A program made the position numbers and the translations under genes. A stretch of DNA of 64,000 nucleotides from Lysobacter prati (GTDB taxonomy: Bacteria > Pseudomonadota > Gammaproteobacteria > Xanthomonadales > Xanthomonadaceae): the NCBI RefSeq assembly GCF_009765215.1, contig NZ_VLNV01000008.1:1-64000 (forward strand). Direction: 5' to 3'. Under the pieces are notes generated by a model. It searched no databases, was not told the DNA's origin, and was given only the letters and a program-made list of their open reading frames with translations. Position 1 is the first letter of the stretch; every line of letters starts with the position of its first letter. Below, piece after piece: positions 9,901 to 18,399 of this stretch.

Positions 9901-11259
9901 GGCATCGGCGATCACGGTACTGTCGATCAAGACGGCGCCCTGCCCGGCGAGCAGTCCCCGGCGCATGCGGTCTGCTTCGGCGCCCGGATTCTGTCCAGCT
10001 CGTTCCTGTTCGGCGATGTTGAGCGTCAGCAGGTTCAGGGCCGCCTGCCCCTCGCCTTTGCCGGCCATGGCTCTTGCGCTGGCTCGCCGACCTTCCCAGA
10101 CCTGCTGGTTTGCGACGGCCGCGCTGGATTCGGCACGCTGGCGCTGGATCGAGGTTGTGGTCACACCGGCAACCAGGGCAGCGACAGCCAGGACCGACAT
10201 GGCCGCGATCACGGGTTCCCGTCGCGTCCACCGCCAGATCCGCTGCCATGCGCCAAGCGGTCGCGCCTGCAATTCGCGCCCCTCCAGGTAGCGCCCGAGG
10301 TCGTCCGCCAATGCGCGGGCGCTGGTGTAACGCTGGCCGGGATCGACCTGCAGGCACTTGCGCACGACGGCCTGCAGATCGCCCGGAATGTCCGCCAGCC
10401 ATGTCGATGGCGGCAACTCACCGCGCCGCAACTGGTCGACCAGGGTTGCGGCATCCGGACCCTCGAACGCCGAGTGGCCGGTGAGGGTTTCGTGCAGCAC
10501 CGCGCCAAGGGCCCAGACATCGGTTGCCGGTGTGAGCACGCCATCGGCTCGGGTCTGCTCGGGTGCCATGTAGCCGGGCGTGCCGGATACGTGGCCACGA
10601 TCCAGCGCCTGTTCGAGCTTGCGTGCCAGGCCGAAGTCGGCGATCAGGACATGGTCGGTGTCGTCGAGCAGCAGGTTCCCCGGTTTGAGGTCCAGGTGCA
10701 GGACGCCAAGGCGATGCGCATAGTCGACCGCTTCAGCCACCGTTCGCAGCAGGCGGGCGGCATCGCGCGCGGGCATGGGGCCATCGGCATCCAGCCGCTG
10801 CGACAGGCTGTATCCGCGCACCAGTTGCATGGCGTAGTAAAGCTGTCCTTCGTACTCGCCCAGCTCATGCACTGTGACGATGTTCGGGTGCTGCAGCTGC
10901 GCAGCGTGTTGGGCTTCGCGGCGGAGCCCTTCGACCAGTTCCTGCGGAGCCCAGGTACCCGCGGACAGCAACTTCACTGCCACTTCGCGCTCCAGGCCGC
11001 GCTGCCTCGCCCGATACACCATGCCCATGCCGCCGCGGCCGATCAGCTCGATCAGCTCGTACTCGCCAAGCTCACGTTGCGCGGCATCGTGCAAATCGAG
11101 TCCCGGGGTGGAGTCGTCGTCGAAGCCCGACTGCAGCGCATTGCGCAGTGGCGTGGTCGACGCGTCGGGATCCAGTTGCGTGGTCGCGCCGAACGCTAGG
11201 CGGGCCAGCGAAGGATGCAGCCGCCAGCGCCTGCTCGGCTTGTCCTGGCCCGCACTCAT
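6979..11259 (-). CDS. Membrane Ser/Thr protein kinase with WD40-like C-terminal region
   Basis: The 1426-residue protein has an N-terminal Hanks-type kinase domain at about residues 66-335: glycine loop GRGGMGMVYRA, catalytic Lys96 (REVAVKLL), catalytic loop HLDLKPGN with Asp190, DFG at 208-210, and GTPGYMAPEQ. The usual HRD reads HLD, so it is a non-RD kinase. One transmembrane helix follows (VIAAMSVLAVAALVAGV, about 350-367). The remainder, over 1000 residues, shows WD40-like blades (AMSADGTRLAVACNDGSVRWYD, FSEDDAWLAVGRADGSAFVLD), probably a sensor or scaffold domain. Its ATG overlaps the TGA of the ECF sigma gene (ATGA). The pairing implies the kinase controls the sigma factor by phosphorylation, as in ECF/STK pairs elsewhere; this is inference here. 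Confidence 0.92.
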   Translation of the reverse strand: MSAGQDKPSRRWRLHPSLARLAFGATTQLDPDASTTPLRNALQSGFDDDSTPGLDLHDAAQRELGEYELIELIGRGGMGMVYRARQRGLEREVAVKLLSAGTWAPQELVEGLRREAQHAAQLQHPNIVTVHELGEYEGQLYYAMQLVRGYSLSQRLDADGPMPARDAARLLRTVAEAVDYAHRLGVLHLDLKPGNLLLDDTDHVLIADFGLARKLEQALDRGHVSGTPGYMAPEQTRADGVLTPATDVWALGAVLHETLTGHSAFEGPDAATLVDQLRRGELPPSTWLADIPGDLQAVVRKCLQVDPGQRYTSARALADDLGRYLEGRELQARPLGAWQRIWRWTRREPVIAAMSVLAVAALVAGVTTTSIQRQRAESSAAVANQQVWEGRRASARAMAGKGEGQAALNLLTLNIAEQERAGQNPGAEADRMRRGLLAGQGAVLIDSTVIADANPLAVAMSADGTRLAVACNDGSVRWYDAATLSERGRVSLSDRTSSSGDRRTVQWLRFADNDHIVASLEWVSIVASPANTNSWLIKLDSDRDQARVVDPPATFAEFADAIYSDDGRTALLRNRGGGVQLWRTQPWRPLSPLLAAIPGVGPSSESSGDPSDLPWLVDDEGRYALALGVASRDFELVRGGRDAGRSRIRFDETAGVSAWSRSHDGRTIALGGYEGRLYLFDPATHALRQLPLGPGREVRWISFSEDDAWLAVGRADGSAFVLDARNGESVVTGAFDHDFVIDRVAVDRGHRLFVVAGEGRHALWRLSEASSSQALPPIRIAVAPESHSLAGRFASAWSFSAGLMASAGVDGQLRLWRLPRSRLLDARAAPQIAERAVFDGRHVVDTQAEQVRVADTEKGTAGPWIGLPQSPGFAALTDDGRSLVLTTGAQLRVHDSVTVSPVFPVRPLPQSAQRMLLSPDTKTVLLGFPRATSSGLREILSTYSLDDGRELATIELPGPQQQIAWSQGGARLLAVGPADTETRLLDGHTLKSLATFPHDPFRPVVWADFAGADSAGGASSAWLVLRAEDERLGTDMLQRWHFARDHVEESHATGIARPIGVAATPLGAVVAGRQQDLRLAGGNLTTLARDAGQEATALLALSPDKRWLAHAFRHGIQLFDVRTGEWMVTLNTEGNALDRVVQVTFASDGRSLLARTLQGRYALWPTTPDVRPVSALERESSLLAVSSIHERPLTILSSAQRAQLRSRDPGPWRPAMVDTVASRWPPRRPGTPATSLDLTPAYNRGPEEARNAYYNIRQQLRPFPTGVVRVGGVDFDVRGMAQVGAPAAHDRNAPSMPCIAVPDLPVARVHLLLTAVQPTPIDTGVLRADVVLRYRDGGATRVPLRSGMELPGFAGDDATVPLALSSGLAGTSRGLTPETLVAPAISNPQPARRLACVAVQPVSSRSPLLVYAITVEPVVMSARVSR

Positions 11260-11957
11260 CTCGCGTGCCCTTCCGTGTCGAGCACGCCTCGCAACTCCTC
11301 CAGCTCGCGTTCGAGCGCGCCGCGACTGCCGACTGTGTGCAGCAGCTCCTGGCGGACGAGCTGGCGAAGGCGCTGGCGCATCCGGTGCGCCTGCACGGCG
11401 ACGGTGTTGGCACGCTGGCCTGTCGCGGCGGCCAGGGCTTTGATCTGGTCGCCTTCCGCGCGCTCAACCAGCAGCGGAGCAAGCTGCTCGAACTGCTCGG
11501 CCTTGCCGGCGCGAATCCACTCCGCTTCCAGTCGGCGCATGGCGTGGGCCAGCACGGTGCCCAGCCACGTCTGTTGGAATACCTGTTCCGGTGAGGCGTC
11601 GGCACTGGCCAGTGCGTCGGTGTCGAGCTCCAGGCTGACATTGGCGCCACCGCGCTTGAGTGCGGTTGCATGGTCATGCTGGTCGACGAGGAAGTGGCGC
11701 AGCGAAGCAAGGACCAGCGCCCGGAAGCTGCCGCGCTGCGGATCGGCGGTGCTGTACCAGCCGCGTTCGATGAAGCCCAGGAAGAAGGTCTGGGTCAGAT
11801 CGTCGGTGTCGCTGCTGCTGTATCCGCTGCGACGGATGTAGGCCTGCACCGGCGGTCGGTAAGCCTGGCACAGCTGTTCCAGCGCTGGCCGCGCGCGCGA
11901 AGGGGTATCGCGGGCGGCCGCGATCAGGCTCCAACGCGTCGTTCGGAACAGGCTCAT
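11256..11957 (-). CDS. ECF-family RNA polymerase sigma factor
   Basis: The 233-residue protein has region 2 at about residues 25-90 (YIRRSGYSSSDTDDLTQTFF, FRALVLASLRHFLVD) and region 4 at about residues 160-205 (ALAAATGQRANTVAVQAHRMR, RLRQLVRQELL), joined by a linker. The start FRTTRWSLI is typical of ECF groups coded next to Ser/Thr kinases, which lack an anti-sigma factor and are thought to be activated by phosphorylation. No anti-sigma gene is adjacent. It overlaps the kinase gene by 4 nt and lies 115 bp downstream of a haloperoxidase-like gene, with a strong hairpin in between. Regulon unknown. Confidence 0.9.
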   Translation of the reverse strand: MSLFRTTRWSLIAAARDTPSRARPALEQLCQAYRPPVQAYIRRSGYSSSDTDDLTQTFFLGFIERGWYSTADPQRGSFRALVLASLRHFLVDQHDHATALKRGGANVSLELDTDALASADASPEQVFQQTWLGTVLAHAMRRLEAEWIRAGKAEQFEQLAPLLVERAEGDQIKALAAATGQRANTVAVQAHRMRQRLRQLVRQELLHTVGSRGALERELEELRGVLDTEGHAR

Positions 11958-12033
11958 TGGCAGTTCCCGGGACAGGCCCTTGTCGCCAACGCGACTATCG
12001 CGAGGTGACGGCCATGGAGCAAGCGTGCACCGT

Positions 12034-12057
12034 GGCCGGGAGCTGTCGCTCCCGGCC
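12034..12057. terminator. Strong hairpin between haloperoxidase-like and sigma genes
   Basis: GGCCGGGAGC-TGTC-GCTCCCGGCC is a perfect 10-bp stem with a 4-nt loop, 15 nt past the stop of the minus-strand gene at 12072. No T-run follows on either strand, so it may be a weak terminator, an mRNA-stabilising hairpin, or a signal that the sigma factor has its own promoter. Confidence 0.5.
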
Positions 12058-12071
12058 GTTCGTCGGAAACT

Positions 12072-13400
12072 TCAATGCTTTACCGGTCGCAGTTGCGTCT
12101 GGAACACATAGCGCCCGACCTGCGTTCCCAGTACCACGCCGCGTGCGCATCCCTGGCGGAAATGCATGCCGCCGTAGACCCGCGCCGAAACGGACTCGGC
12201 GGTGGCATCGCTCAATGTGTCGAAGTGCCGGGTGATCGCCTTCGCAGGCAATGGTGCCAAGGGTGCCGGCAGCGTCACCGGCGGAGCATTGGCCGTCACC
12301 GTGTAGTCCACGCGATCGGTGCCGAAAAAGCGTCGCAACACCTCCGTCGCCGAACCACTGGCGCCGGTCAGGCCGCAAGGGTAGTCGGGGTACGGCGGCG
12401 TCACCAGGAACGGCAACCAGTTCGGGTCCGATGGCGTCAGCGGATTGCCATCGTTGCTCCATCGAATCGCAGTGGATGGACGCCAGAAATTGTAGGTGTA
12501 CTTGGAGTCGAATACGGCGATGGACGCATCTGTCTGCGCGAGCAGCGACAACGCGAACAGACGTGCGTGCTGCCAACGGTCCATGCCTAGCCCATCGACT
12601 ATCGAGCGCATGGAATTGTTCCAGTTGCCACCGCCGCCCGGCCAGAAGCGGGCGATGTCACTCATTTCGGAGTCCGGCTTCGAGCCGCGCTCATACGCGT
12701 CGCCGAAAATTTTCACCTCCAGGTACTGCAGCGTGTAGAGCAAGCCACGCAGATTGAACAACGGGCTGGGTTCGACGCGGAACTGCGAGGGCTTGGTCAG
12801 GCCGAAGGGTTTCATCTTGGCCCAGCCCGCGTATTGCGGTGCCGGGAAGTTGGGTGCCGTGGGCTGATGCACTCCGACGCCCGGCCCCAGCAGATACGGC
12901 AGATTGGGCGTGTCGAAGCCGTCATTGGATCGCAACTGCAGGATCGCAGCGGCGGCGGCCTGCCCCGCGGCAACGCCCTGCTGTTTCGCACTGGAATCGG
13001 CAATAACCGCCAGTCGCGCCAGATAGGCCGCCTGCACGTTGGCCCGGGCCGTCGCCTTGGCCGGCGTCTCGGGAGCGCGACTGAACTGGGCAATCAATAC
13101 GTCGTGCGCGGCGGCAGCCACCGCGGCATCGGGGTTGGCACTGGCGCTGGCCGCGGGCACGACGCTGTAGGTCGCATAGCGGCGCTGGATTGAGTTGAGC
13201 GCATCGTGGATCGCAATGTGCGTCACGGCGCCGAGGTAGGCCTGCTGCGGTGGCCCGCCAAGCGCGGGAGCGTTCTGGTCCATCGTCAGGTTCCAGTCGG
13301 TCACTGAATCGGCGTTGGCGCGCAGCGAGATGCAAAGGGCGGCGGCCACGAGTAAAGGCATGGCCTTCCGCAAGGGGATGCGGTGGGATCGGGCGTTCAT
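12072..13400 (-). CDS. Vanadium-haloperoxidase/PAP2-like exported protein lacking the SGH His
   Basis: The 442-residue protein has a signal peptide (MPLLVAAALCISLRANA after a basic start) and the fold of bacterial vanadium-dependent haloperoxidase-like proteins: AIHDALNSI near the N-terminus, YNFWRPSTAIRW, and the C-terminal GGMHFRQGCARGVVLGTQVG that carries the anion-binding His. The segment that normally reads PSGH reads YPDYPCGLTGASGSATEVL, so the acid-base His appears replaced by Leu. It may bind phosphate or vanadate with altered chemistry, or be a non-catalytic member. An in-frame ATG 16 codons upstream gives a poorer signal peptide. It is divergent from the Ada-AlkA gene with 154 bp between. 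Confidence 0.8.
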   Translation of the reverse strand: MNARSHRIPLRKAMPLLVAAALCISLRANADSVTDWNLTMDQNAPALGGPPQQAYLGAVTHIAIHDALNSIQRRYATYSVVPAASASANPDAAVAAAAHDVLIAQFSRAPETPAKATARANVQAAYLARLAVIADSSAKQQGVAAGQAAAAAILQLRSNDGFDTPNLPYLLGPGVGVHQPTAPNFPAPQYAGWAKMKPFGLTKPSQFRVEPSPLFNLRGLLYTLQYLEVKIFGDAYERGSKPDSEMSDIARFWPGGGGNWNNSMRSIVDGLGMDRWQHARLFALSLLAQTDASIAVFDSKYTYNFWRPSTAIRWSNDGNPLTPSDPNWLPFLVTPPYPDYPCGLTGASGSATEVLRRFFGTDRVDYTVTANAPPVTLPAPLAPLPAKAITRHFDTLSDATAESVSARVYGGMHFRQGCARGVVLGTQVGRYVFQTQLRPVKH

Positions 13401-13542
13401 GGCAGATGAGTTCCTCGACGTGAGGGCGAAGCGGTCGCTCGCCATCCACTTCTACGTCGGGGCATACGCCTTATTACAGCCCACTGCCTCATGCCGTCAC
13501 CTCCATGTCCGAATCCGGCCAGTCCAGACCCTCCCGCGGTGC

Positions 13543-13548
13543 TAGCCT
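13543..13548 (+). promoter_or_regulatory. -10-like hexamer TAGCCT, probable leaderless start
   Basis: TAGCCT ends 6 nt before the ATG at 13555, and no ribosome-binding site is visible upstream. The hexamer is a weak match taken alone; the spacing matches several other genes in the window. Confidence 0.3.
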
Positions 13549-13554
13549 GCACCC

Positions 13555-15132
13555 ATGGCGACCGTGACCCCCACCCATTCCGACTCGCTTCCCGACTGGC
13601 AGGTCTGCGAGCAGGCGCGCAAGAGCCGCGACCCGCGCTTCGACGGCCTGTTCTTCACCGCGGTGCCGAGCACGCGCATCTACTGCCGTCCGGTGTGCCC
13701 TGCACCGATGGCGAAAAAGGTCGCCTACTACCGTCATGCCGCGGCGGCCGAAGCGGCCGGCTTCCGTCCCTGTCTGCGCTGTCGGCCCGAGTTGTCGCCC
13801 GACGACGGCAGCTGGCGTCGCGGTGATGCAGCGGTGGCGCGTGCGCTCAAGCTGATCGACGACGGCGCATTGGCCGAACAGCCGCTGTCGGTGCTGGCCG
13901 AGCGCGTAGGTCTGGGCGAACGGCAATTGCGACGCTTGTTCGTCGAGCGCGTCGGCGTCGCGCCGATCGGCGTGCACGGAACGCGCCGCCTGCTGTTCGC
14001 CAAGCAGTTGCTTACCGAGACGACGTTGCCGATCACCGAAGTCGCATTGGCCTCGGGCTTCGGCAGCCTGCGCCGCTTCAACGACGCTTTCCGCGCCGCC
14101 TACCGCATGGCGCCGCGCGACCTGCGCAAGCAACGCGACCACCAGCGCCACGACGCCAGCCAGGCGCTGGTCCTGCGCCTGGGCTACCGACCGCCGTACG
14201 ACTTCGCGGCGATGCTCGATTTCCTCCGCGGCCGCGCCCTGCCGGGTGTCGAAGTCGTCGATGCGCACAGTTACTCGCGCGTGATCGGCCCGATCGAGCA
14301 GGCCGGCTGGTTGCGCGTGAGCGCCTGGCCCGGTGGCGAACACGCGCTGAAGCTGGAGCTGTACGGTCCGGCGCCGGCGCGACTATTGGAGATCGTGCAA
14401 CGCCTGCGCCGCATGTTCGACCTGGACGCCGACCCGCAGGCGATCGCCGCGGCCTTGTCGGGTGATGCCAGGCTGGCGCCACTGCTGGCGAAACGACCCG
14501 GCTTGCGTCTGCCCAGCGGCTGGGACGGATTCGAGATCGCGGTGCGGGCGATCATCGGCCAGCAGGTCTCCGTGGCCGCGGCGCGCACGGTCGCCGCACG
14601 ACTGGCGCAACGCTTCGGCCAGCCCCTGGCGCATCCCTTCGCACCCGGCCTGGAGCACCTGTTCCCGACCGCGCAAGCGCTGGCAGACGCCGACCTGTCC
14701 GCGAGCGGGATGACCCGCGCGCGCGCCGAAACGGTTCGCACCGTCGCACGCGCATTGCTCGACGACCGGGTCGACTTCCGCGCCGAACGCACGCTAGATG
14801 ATTTCGCGTCGCGCTGGGTGGCCTTGCCCGGGATCGGACCATGGACCGCGCAGTACATCGCCCTGCGCGCGCTCGGCCATCCCGACGCCTTCCCGTCGGA
14901 GGACCTGGTCCTGCAGCGCGCGGTCCCCGCGGACGGCTCACGCCTGAGCGCCAAGGCACTGACGGCCGCATCGCAGGCCTGGCGTCCCTGGCGCGGCTAC
15001 GCGGTCATCCATCTGTGGCGCGACACGATGACGGCGCCGTTGCCGGCCGCGACTCCACCGGCACCCAAACCGGCGCGCAAGACTACGTCGACGAGGCGCC
15101 GCGGCGCGGAAGCCACGGGCGCGACGCCGTGA
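13555..15132 (+). CDS. alkA: Ada N-domain / AraC HTH / AlkA-type DNA-3-methyladenine glycosylase
   Basis: A repair protein with a built-in sensor. Residues 1-80 form the Ada zinc domain: Cys44 and Cys48 in RIYCRPVCPAP, Cys73 and Cys76 in FRPCLRCRPE. The methyl acceptor is probably Cys44. An AraC-type helix-turn-helix follows at about 95-200 (ALASGFGSLRRFNDAFRAAY). The rest is AlkA glycosylase with the helix-hairpin-helix LPGIGPWTAQYIALRALG and catalytic Asp in FPSEDLVLQRAV. It therefore resembles 'Ada-AlkA' fusions that sense methylphosphotriesters and excise alkylated bases. At 525 residues it is within the fusion range. Its TGA overlaps the GTG of ogt (GTGA), so both are translated from one mRNA. 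Confidence 0.93.
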   Translation: MATVTPTHSDSLPDWQVCEQARKSRDPRFDGLFFTAVPSTRIYCRPVCPAPMAKKVAYYRHAAAAEAAGFRPCLRCRPELSPDDGSWRRGDAAVARALKLIDDGALAEQPLSVLAERVGLGERQLRRLFVERVGVAPIGVHGTRRLLFAKQLLTETTLPITEVALASGFGSLRRFNDAFRAAYRMAPRDLRKQRDHQRHDASQALVLRLGYRPPYDFAAMLDFLRGRALPGVEVVDAHSYSRVIGPIEQAGWLRVSAWPGGEHALKLELYGPAPARLLEIVQRLRRMFDLDADPQAIAAALSGDARLAPLLAKRPGLRLPSGWDGFEIAVRAIIGQQVSVAAARTVAARLAQRFGQPLAHPFAPGLEHLFPTAQALADADLSASGMTRARAETVRTVARALLDDRVDFRAERTLDDFASRWVALPGIGPWTAQYIALRALGHPDAFPSEDLVLQRAVPADGSRLSAKALTAASQAWRPWRGYAVIHLWRDTMTAPLPAATPPAPKPARKTTSTRRRGAEATGATP

Positions 15133-15638
15133 TCGTGCACACCAACATCGCCAGCCCGGTCGGCCCGTTGCTGCTGGCGGCGAGCGATGACGGCATGCAC
15201 CTGATCGAGTTCCATGCTCCGCGCCACCCCATGCGACGAAACGCGCATTGGCAGGAAGGCGACAATGCCCTGCTGCGCATGGCGCGGCGCCAGCTCGACG
15301 AGTACTTCGCCGGCGAACGCCGTCAGTTCGAGTTGCCGCTGGCGCCGCAGGGCACATCATTCCAGTGCGAGGTCTGGCAAACGCTGGCGGCGATCCCCTA
15401 CGGCGAGACGATCAGCTACGCGCAACTGGCGCAGCGCGTGGGCAAGCCGAGCGCGGTGCGCGCGGTCGGCGCGGCCAATGGCCGCAACCCGTTGCCGCTG
15501 GTGTTGCCCTGCCATCGCGTGATCGGCAGCGACGGCAGCCTGACGGGCTTCGGCGGCGGTCTGCCGACCAAACAGTTCCTGTTGCAGATGGAGGGCGCCT
15601 TGCCCGCGGACAACGACCTGTTCGCCACCGGCCCGTAG
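15129..15638 (+). CDS. ogt: Methylated-DNA-protein-cysteine methyltransferase
   Basis: Direct reversal of O6-alkylguanine by irreversible transfer to an active-site Cys. The 169-residue protein carries LVLPCHRVIGSDGSLTGFGG with the PCHR active site and the upstream helix-turn-helix TISYAQLAQRVGKPSAVRAV. The start is the GTG at 15129, which shares bases with the stop of the Ada-AlkA gene; no better start lies nearby. With its partner it forms an alkylation-repair operon. The gene ends just before a hairpin shared with convergent hutF. Confidence 0.95.
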   Translation: MIVHTNIASPVGPLLLAASDDGMHLIEFHAPRHPMRRNAHWQEGDNALLRMARRQLDEYFAGERRQFELPLAPQGTSFQCEVWQTLAAIPYGETISYAQLAQRVGKPSAVRAVGAANGRNPLPLVLPCHRVIGSDGSLTGFGGGLPTKQFLLQMEGALPADNDLFATGP

Positions 15639-15673
15639 CAGCGAGCTTGCTCGCGATCCAGGTCGCCGCTACG
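15634..15673. terminator. Double hairpin between convergent ogt and hutF
   Basis: An outer stem CGTAGC/GCTACG encloses the inner hairpin GCGAGC-TT-GCTCGC. It covers the stop codons of both convergent genes, and so could end transcription from each side. The GCGAGCTTGCTCGC core resembles a repetitive extragenic palindrome common in related genomes. Confidence 0.55.
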
Positions 15674-17015
15674 CCATCAACTGCATCATCGCCGCCCGGT
15701 AGCGCGCGGCAATCGCGTCACGCTGCACGTGATGCCCGCCGGCCACCACGCGTCGCCCACCCACATGCACGTCGCGCACCAGGTTGCGGTTGCCGCTGAA
15801 GATCCAGCGGTCGATCGCATCGGTGGCGGCCAGCCCGAACAATGGCGGCGCATCGGTATCGAGCACCACCGCGTCGGCGAACTCGCCGACAGCGAGTCGG
15901 CCGATGGCATGGCCGGTCGACTGCCGCGCACTGTTGGACACATCGGTCAGCAACGTCTCGCCGACACTCGGTGACGCCGGTCGCACGGCGATGTTGCGGT
16001 GCCGCGTGATCAGGCGCTGGCCGTACTCGAGCCAGCGCAACTCTTCTATCGGCGACACCGAGATGTGCGAGTCCGAACCGATGCCCCAACGTCCACCGGC
16101 GGCAAGATAGTCGCGCAGCGGGAACAGGCCATCGCCGAGGTTGGCCTCGGTGGTCGGGCAGATCGCGACCGTTGCACCGGTGCGGGCGATGCCCTGCACT
16201 TCCGCGGCGGTGAGATGGGTGGCATGGACCAGGGTCCAGCGCGCGTCGACGGCGGCATTGTCGAGCAGCCATTCGACCGGTCGCGCATTGCGGATCGCCA
16301 GGCAGTCCTGCACCTCGCCGACCTGCTCGGCGATGTGGATGTGCACCGGCATGGCCGGCGGCAACGCGGCCAGCACCGCCTTCATCGCATCGGCTGGAAC
16401 CGCGCGCAGGCTGTGCAGCGCGCAGCCGATGTGCAGGTCGGGCGCGGCCTCCTCGCACAGCGTGTCGATCAGTTGCAGGTAGGCATCGAGACTGTGGCCG
16501 AAACGGCGCTGGCGCTCGCCCAGGGCGCGACCGTCGAAACCGCTGGTCATGTACAGCACCGGCAGCAGCGTCAGGCGGATGCCGGTTTCGCGGGCGGCAG
16601 CGATCAGTGCGCGCGACATCGCCGCCGGGTCGTTGTAAGGGCGACCGTCGGGCGCGTGGTGCAGGTAGTGGAATTCGCAGACGGTCGTGTAACCCGCCTC
16701 CAGCATCTCGGTGTAGAGCTGCGCGGCGACCGCCTGCAGCAGCTCCGGGGTGAAGCGCGCGGCGAACCGGTACATCGTCTCGCGCCAGGTCCAGAACGAG
16801 TCCTCGGGATTGGTCTGGCGCTCGGCCATGCCCGCCATCGCCCGCTGGAAGGCGTGCGAATGCAGGTTGGCGATGCCCGGCACGATCCAGCTGGCACTGG
16901 CAGTGGGTTCGGCGACGTCGAGCGCAGCGATGCGCCCCTGGTCATCGATGTCGAATCCGGCATCGGCTTGCCAGCCGCCCGGGGTCCACAGCATCGCGGC
17001 GTCGAGTGTCTTCAT
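15669..17015 (-). CDS. hutF: Formimidoylglutamate deiminase
   Basis: Converts N-formimidoyl-L-glutamate to N-formyl-L-glutamate and ammonia, the step that defines the five-enzyme histidine route. The 448-residue amidohydrolase-fold protein has the metal-binding motif [18 protein letters not shown], a [11 protein letters not shown] segment, [32 protein letters not shown] and [16 protein letters not shown]. The start is [10 protein letters not shown] at 17015; an upstream in-frame extension would run into hutI. A GACAAT hexamer ends 7 nt before this ATG. It is divergent from hutI with 100 bp between, suggesting shared control. Confidence 0.95.
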   Translation of the reverse strand: MKTLDAAMLWTPGGWQADAGFDIDDQGRIAALDVAEPTASASWIVPGIANLHSHAFQRAMAGMAERQTNPEDSFWTWRETMYRFAARFTPELLQAVAAQLYTEMLEAGYTTVCEFHYLHHAPDGRPYNDPAAMSRALIAAARETGIRLTLLPVLYMTSGFDGRALGERQRRFGHSLDAYLQLIDTLCEEAAPDLHIGCALHSLRAVPADAMKAVLAALPPAMPVHIHIAEQVGEVQDCLAIRNARPVEWLLDNAAVDARWTLVHATHLTAAEVQGIARTGATVAICPTTEANLGDGLFPLRDYLAAGGRWGIGSDSHISVSPIEELRWLEYGQRLITRHRNIAVRPASPSVGETLLTDVSNSARQSTGHAIGRLAVGEFADAVVLDTDAPPLFGLAATDAIDRWIFSGNRNLVRDVHVGGRRVVAGGHHVQRDAIAARYRAAMMQLMA

Positions 17016-17022
17016 GGGGCGG

Positions 17023-17028
17023 ATTGTC
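17023..17028 (-). promoter_or_regulatory. -10-like hexamer GACAAT of hutF
   Basis: On the minus strand GACAAT ends 7 nt before the hutF ATG. It lies back to back with the hutI hexamer at 17103-17108, so the two promoters sit within about 90 bp. Confidence 0.35.
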
Positions 17029-17102
17029 GCCCGCTCGGCCGGCATTGGCGAATGGGCCGGCGCCCACTGCCCCGGGGACGACAGGCGACTGGAAAACGTG
17101 GC

Positions 17103-17108
17103 TAGAAT
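17103..17108 (+). promoter_or_regulatory. -10-like hexamer TAGAAT of hutI
   Basis: TAGAAT ends 7 nt before the hutI ATG, and no Shine-Dalgarno sequence is present, suggesting a leaderless mRNA. Confidence 0.45.
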
Positions 17109-17115
17109 CGACGAC

Positions 17116-18342
17116 ATGACCGCAAGTACCCACCCGGCCTGGGATGGCATCGTCCTCGGCGTTTCGCTGGCCACGCTCGACTCGCCGCAGGGCTATGCCG
17201 AAATCAGCGATGGCGCGCTTGCCTGGAAGGGCGACCTGCTGACGTTCGTCGGCGCCCGCGCCGACCTGCCCGACGCGCCGCAGCGCCTCGCCCGTGAAGT
17301 AATCGAAAGCAAGGGCTGGATCACGCCCGGCCTGGTCGACTGCCATACCCATCTGGTGTTCGCCGGGGATCGCGCGCGCGAGTTCGAGTTGCGCCTGCAA
17401 GGCGCCAGCTACGAAGACATCGCCCGCGCCGGCGGTGGCATCCTCTCCACCGTCGCCGCCACGCGTGCCGCCGACGAAAGCGAACTGCTGCGACAGTCGT
17501 TGCCGCGCGCGCACGCCCTGATCACCGACGGCGTGACCACGCTGGAGATCAAGTCCGGCTACGGCCTCGACTTCGAGAACGAGCGCAAGATGCTGCGCGT
17601 CGCGCGCCGACTCGATCAACTCGGTATTGGCGTGCGCACCACCTACCTCGCCGCGCACGCGCTGCCGCCTGAGTACGCCGGGCGCAGCGACGACTACATC
17701 GACGCGGCAATCGAATGGCTGCCGCGCCTGCATCACGACGGCCTGGTCGATGCGGTCGATGCGTTCTGCGAGGGCATCGGCTTCAGTCCGAAGCAGACAC
17801 GCAAGCTGTTCGAGGCGGCGCGTTCGCTCGGGCTACCGGTCAAGCTGCATGCCGACCAGCTCAGCGACCTGGGCGGTGCCGCGCTGGCGGCCTCGTTCGA
17901 CGGCCTGTCGGCCGACCACGTCGAACACACCAGCGTCGACAGCGTGCGTGCGATGGCCGCCCACGGCACCGTCGCGGTGCTGCTGCCGGGAGCCTTCCAT
18001 GTGCTGCGCGAAACCCGGCTGCCGCCGCTGGATGCCTTCCGCGAGCACGGCGTTGCCATGGCGGTGGCCACCGACTGCAACCCGGGCACCTCGCCGCTGC
18101 AATCGCTGCGACAGGCCATGCAACTGGCGTGCACGCATTTCCGCCTGACCCCGGAGGAAGCGTTGCGCGGCGCCACGGTGAATGCAGCGCGCGCATTGGG
18201 GCTGCACGATCGCGGTGTCTTGCGCGTGGGGGCGCGCGCCGACTTCGCCCTGTGGAACATCCACCACCCCGCCGAGCTGTGCTACTGGCTTGGCGGTCGC
18301 CTGGCGCAGGCGGTCTATGCAGGCGGGCACCGCGTCATCTGA
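17116..18342 (+). CDS. hutI: Imidazolonepropionase
   Basis: Third step of histidine degradation: hydrolyses 4-imidazolone-5-propionate to formimidoylglutamate in the cytoplasm. The 408-residue amidohydrolase has the zinc motif [13 protein letters not shown], then [32 protein letters not shown] and [10 protein letters not shown], at the usual family positions. The start MTASTHPAW at 17116 is preferred over upstream in-frame codons that would run through the hutF promoter. It is followed 57 nt later by the M19 dipeptidase gene on the same strand. Its product is the substrate of the adjacent HutF. Confidence 0.96.
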   Translation: MTASTHPAWDGIVLGVSLATLDSPQGYAEISDGALAWKGDLLTFVGARADLPDAPQRLAREVIESKGWITPGLVDCHTHLVFAGDRAREFELRLQGASYEDIARAGGGILSTVAATRAADESELLRQSLPRAHALITDGVTTLEIKSGYGLDFENERKMLRVARRLDQLGIGVRTTYLAAHALPPEYAGRSDDYIDAAIEWLPRLHHDGLVDAVDAFCEGIGFSPKQTRKLFEAARSLGLPVKLHADQLSDLGGAALAASFDGLSADHVEHTSVDSVRAMAAHGTVAVLLPGAFHVLRETRLPPLDAFREHGVAMAVATDCNPGTSPLQSLRQAMQLACTHFRLTPEEALRGATVNAARALGLHDRGVLRVGARADFALWNIHHPAELCYWLGGRLAQAVYAGGHRVI

Positions 18343-18399
18343 GTCACGATTTCAGCAACACGTACATCACGCTCATCACGCTCAACTTGGGGATACAGC

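Noticed and set aside
9505-11199. Plus-strand open frame of 564 codons opposite the kinase
   Set aside because: Antisense shadow of the kinase gene; no recognisable domain.
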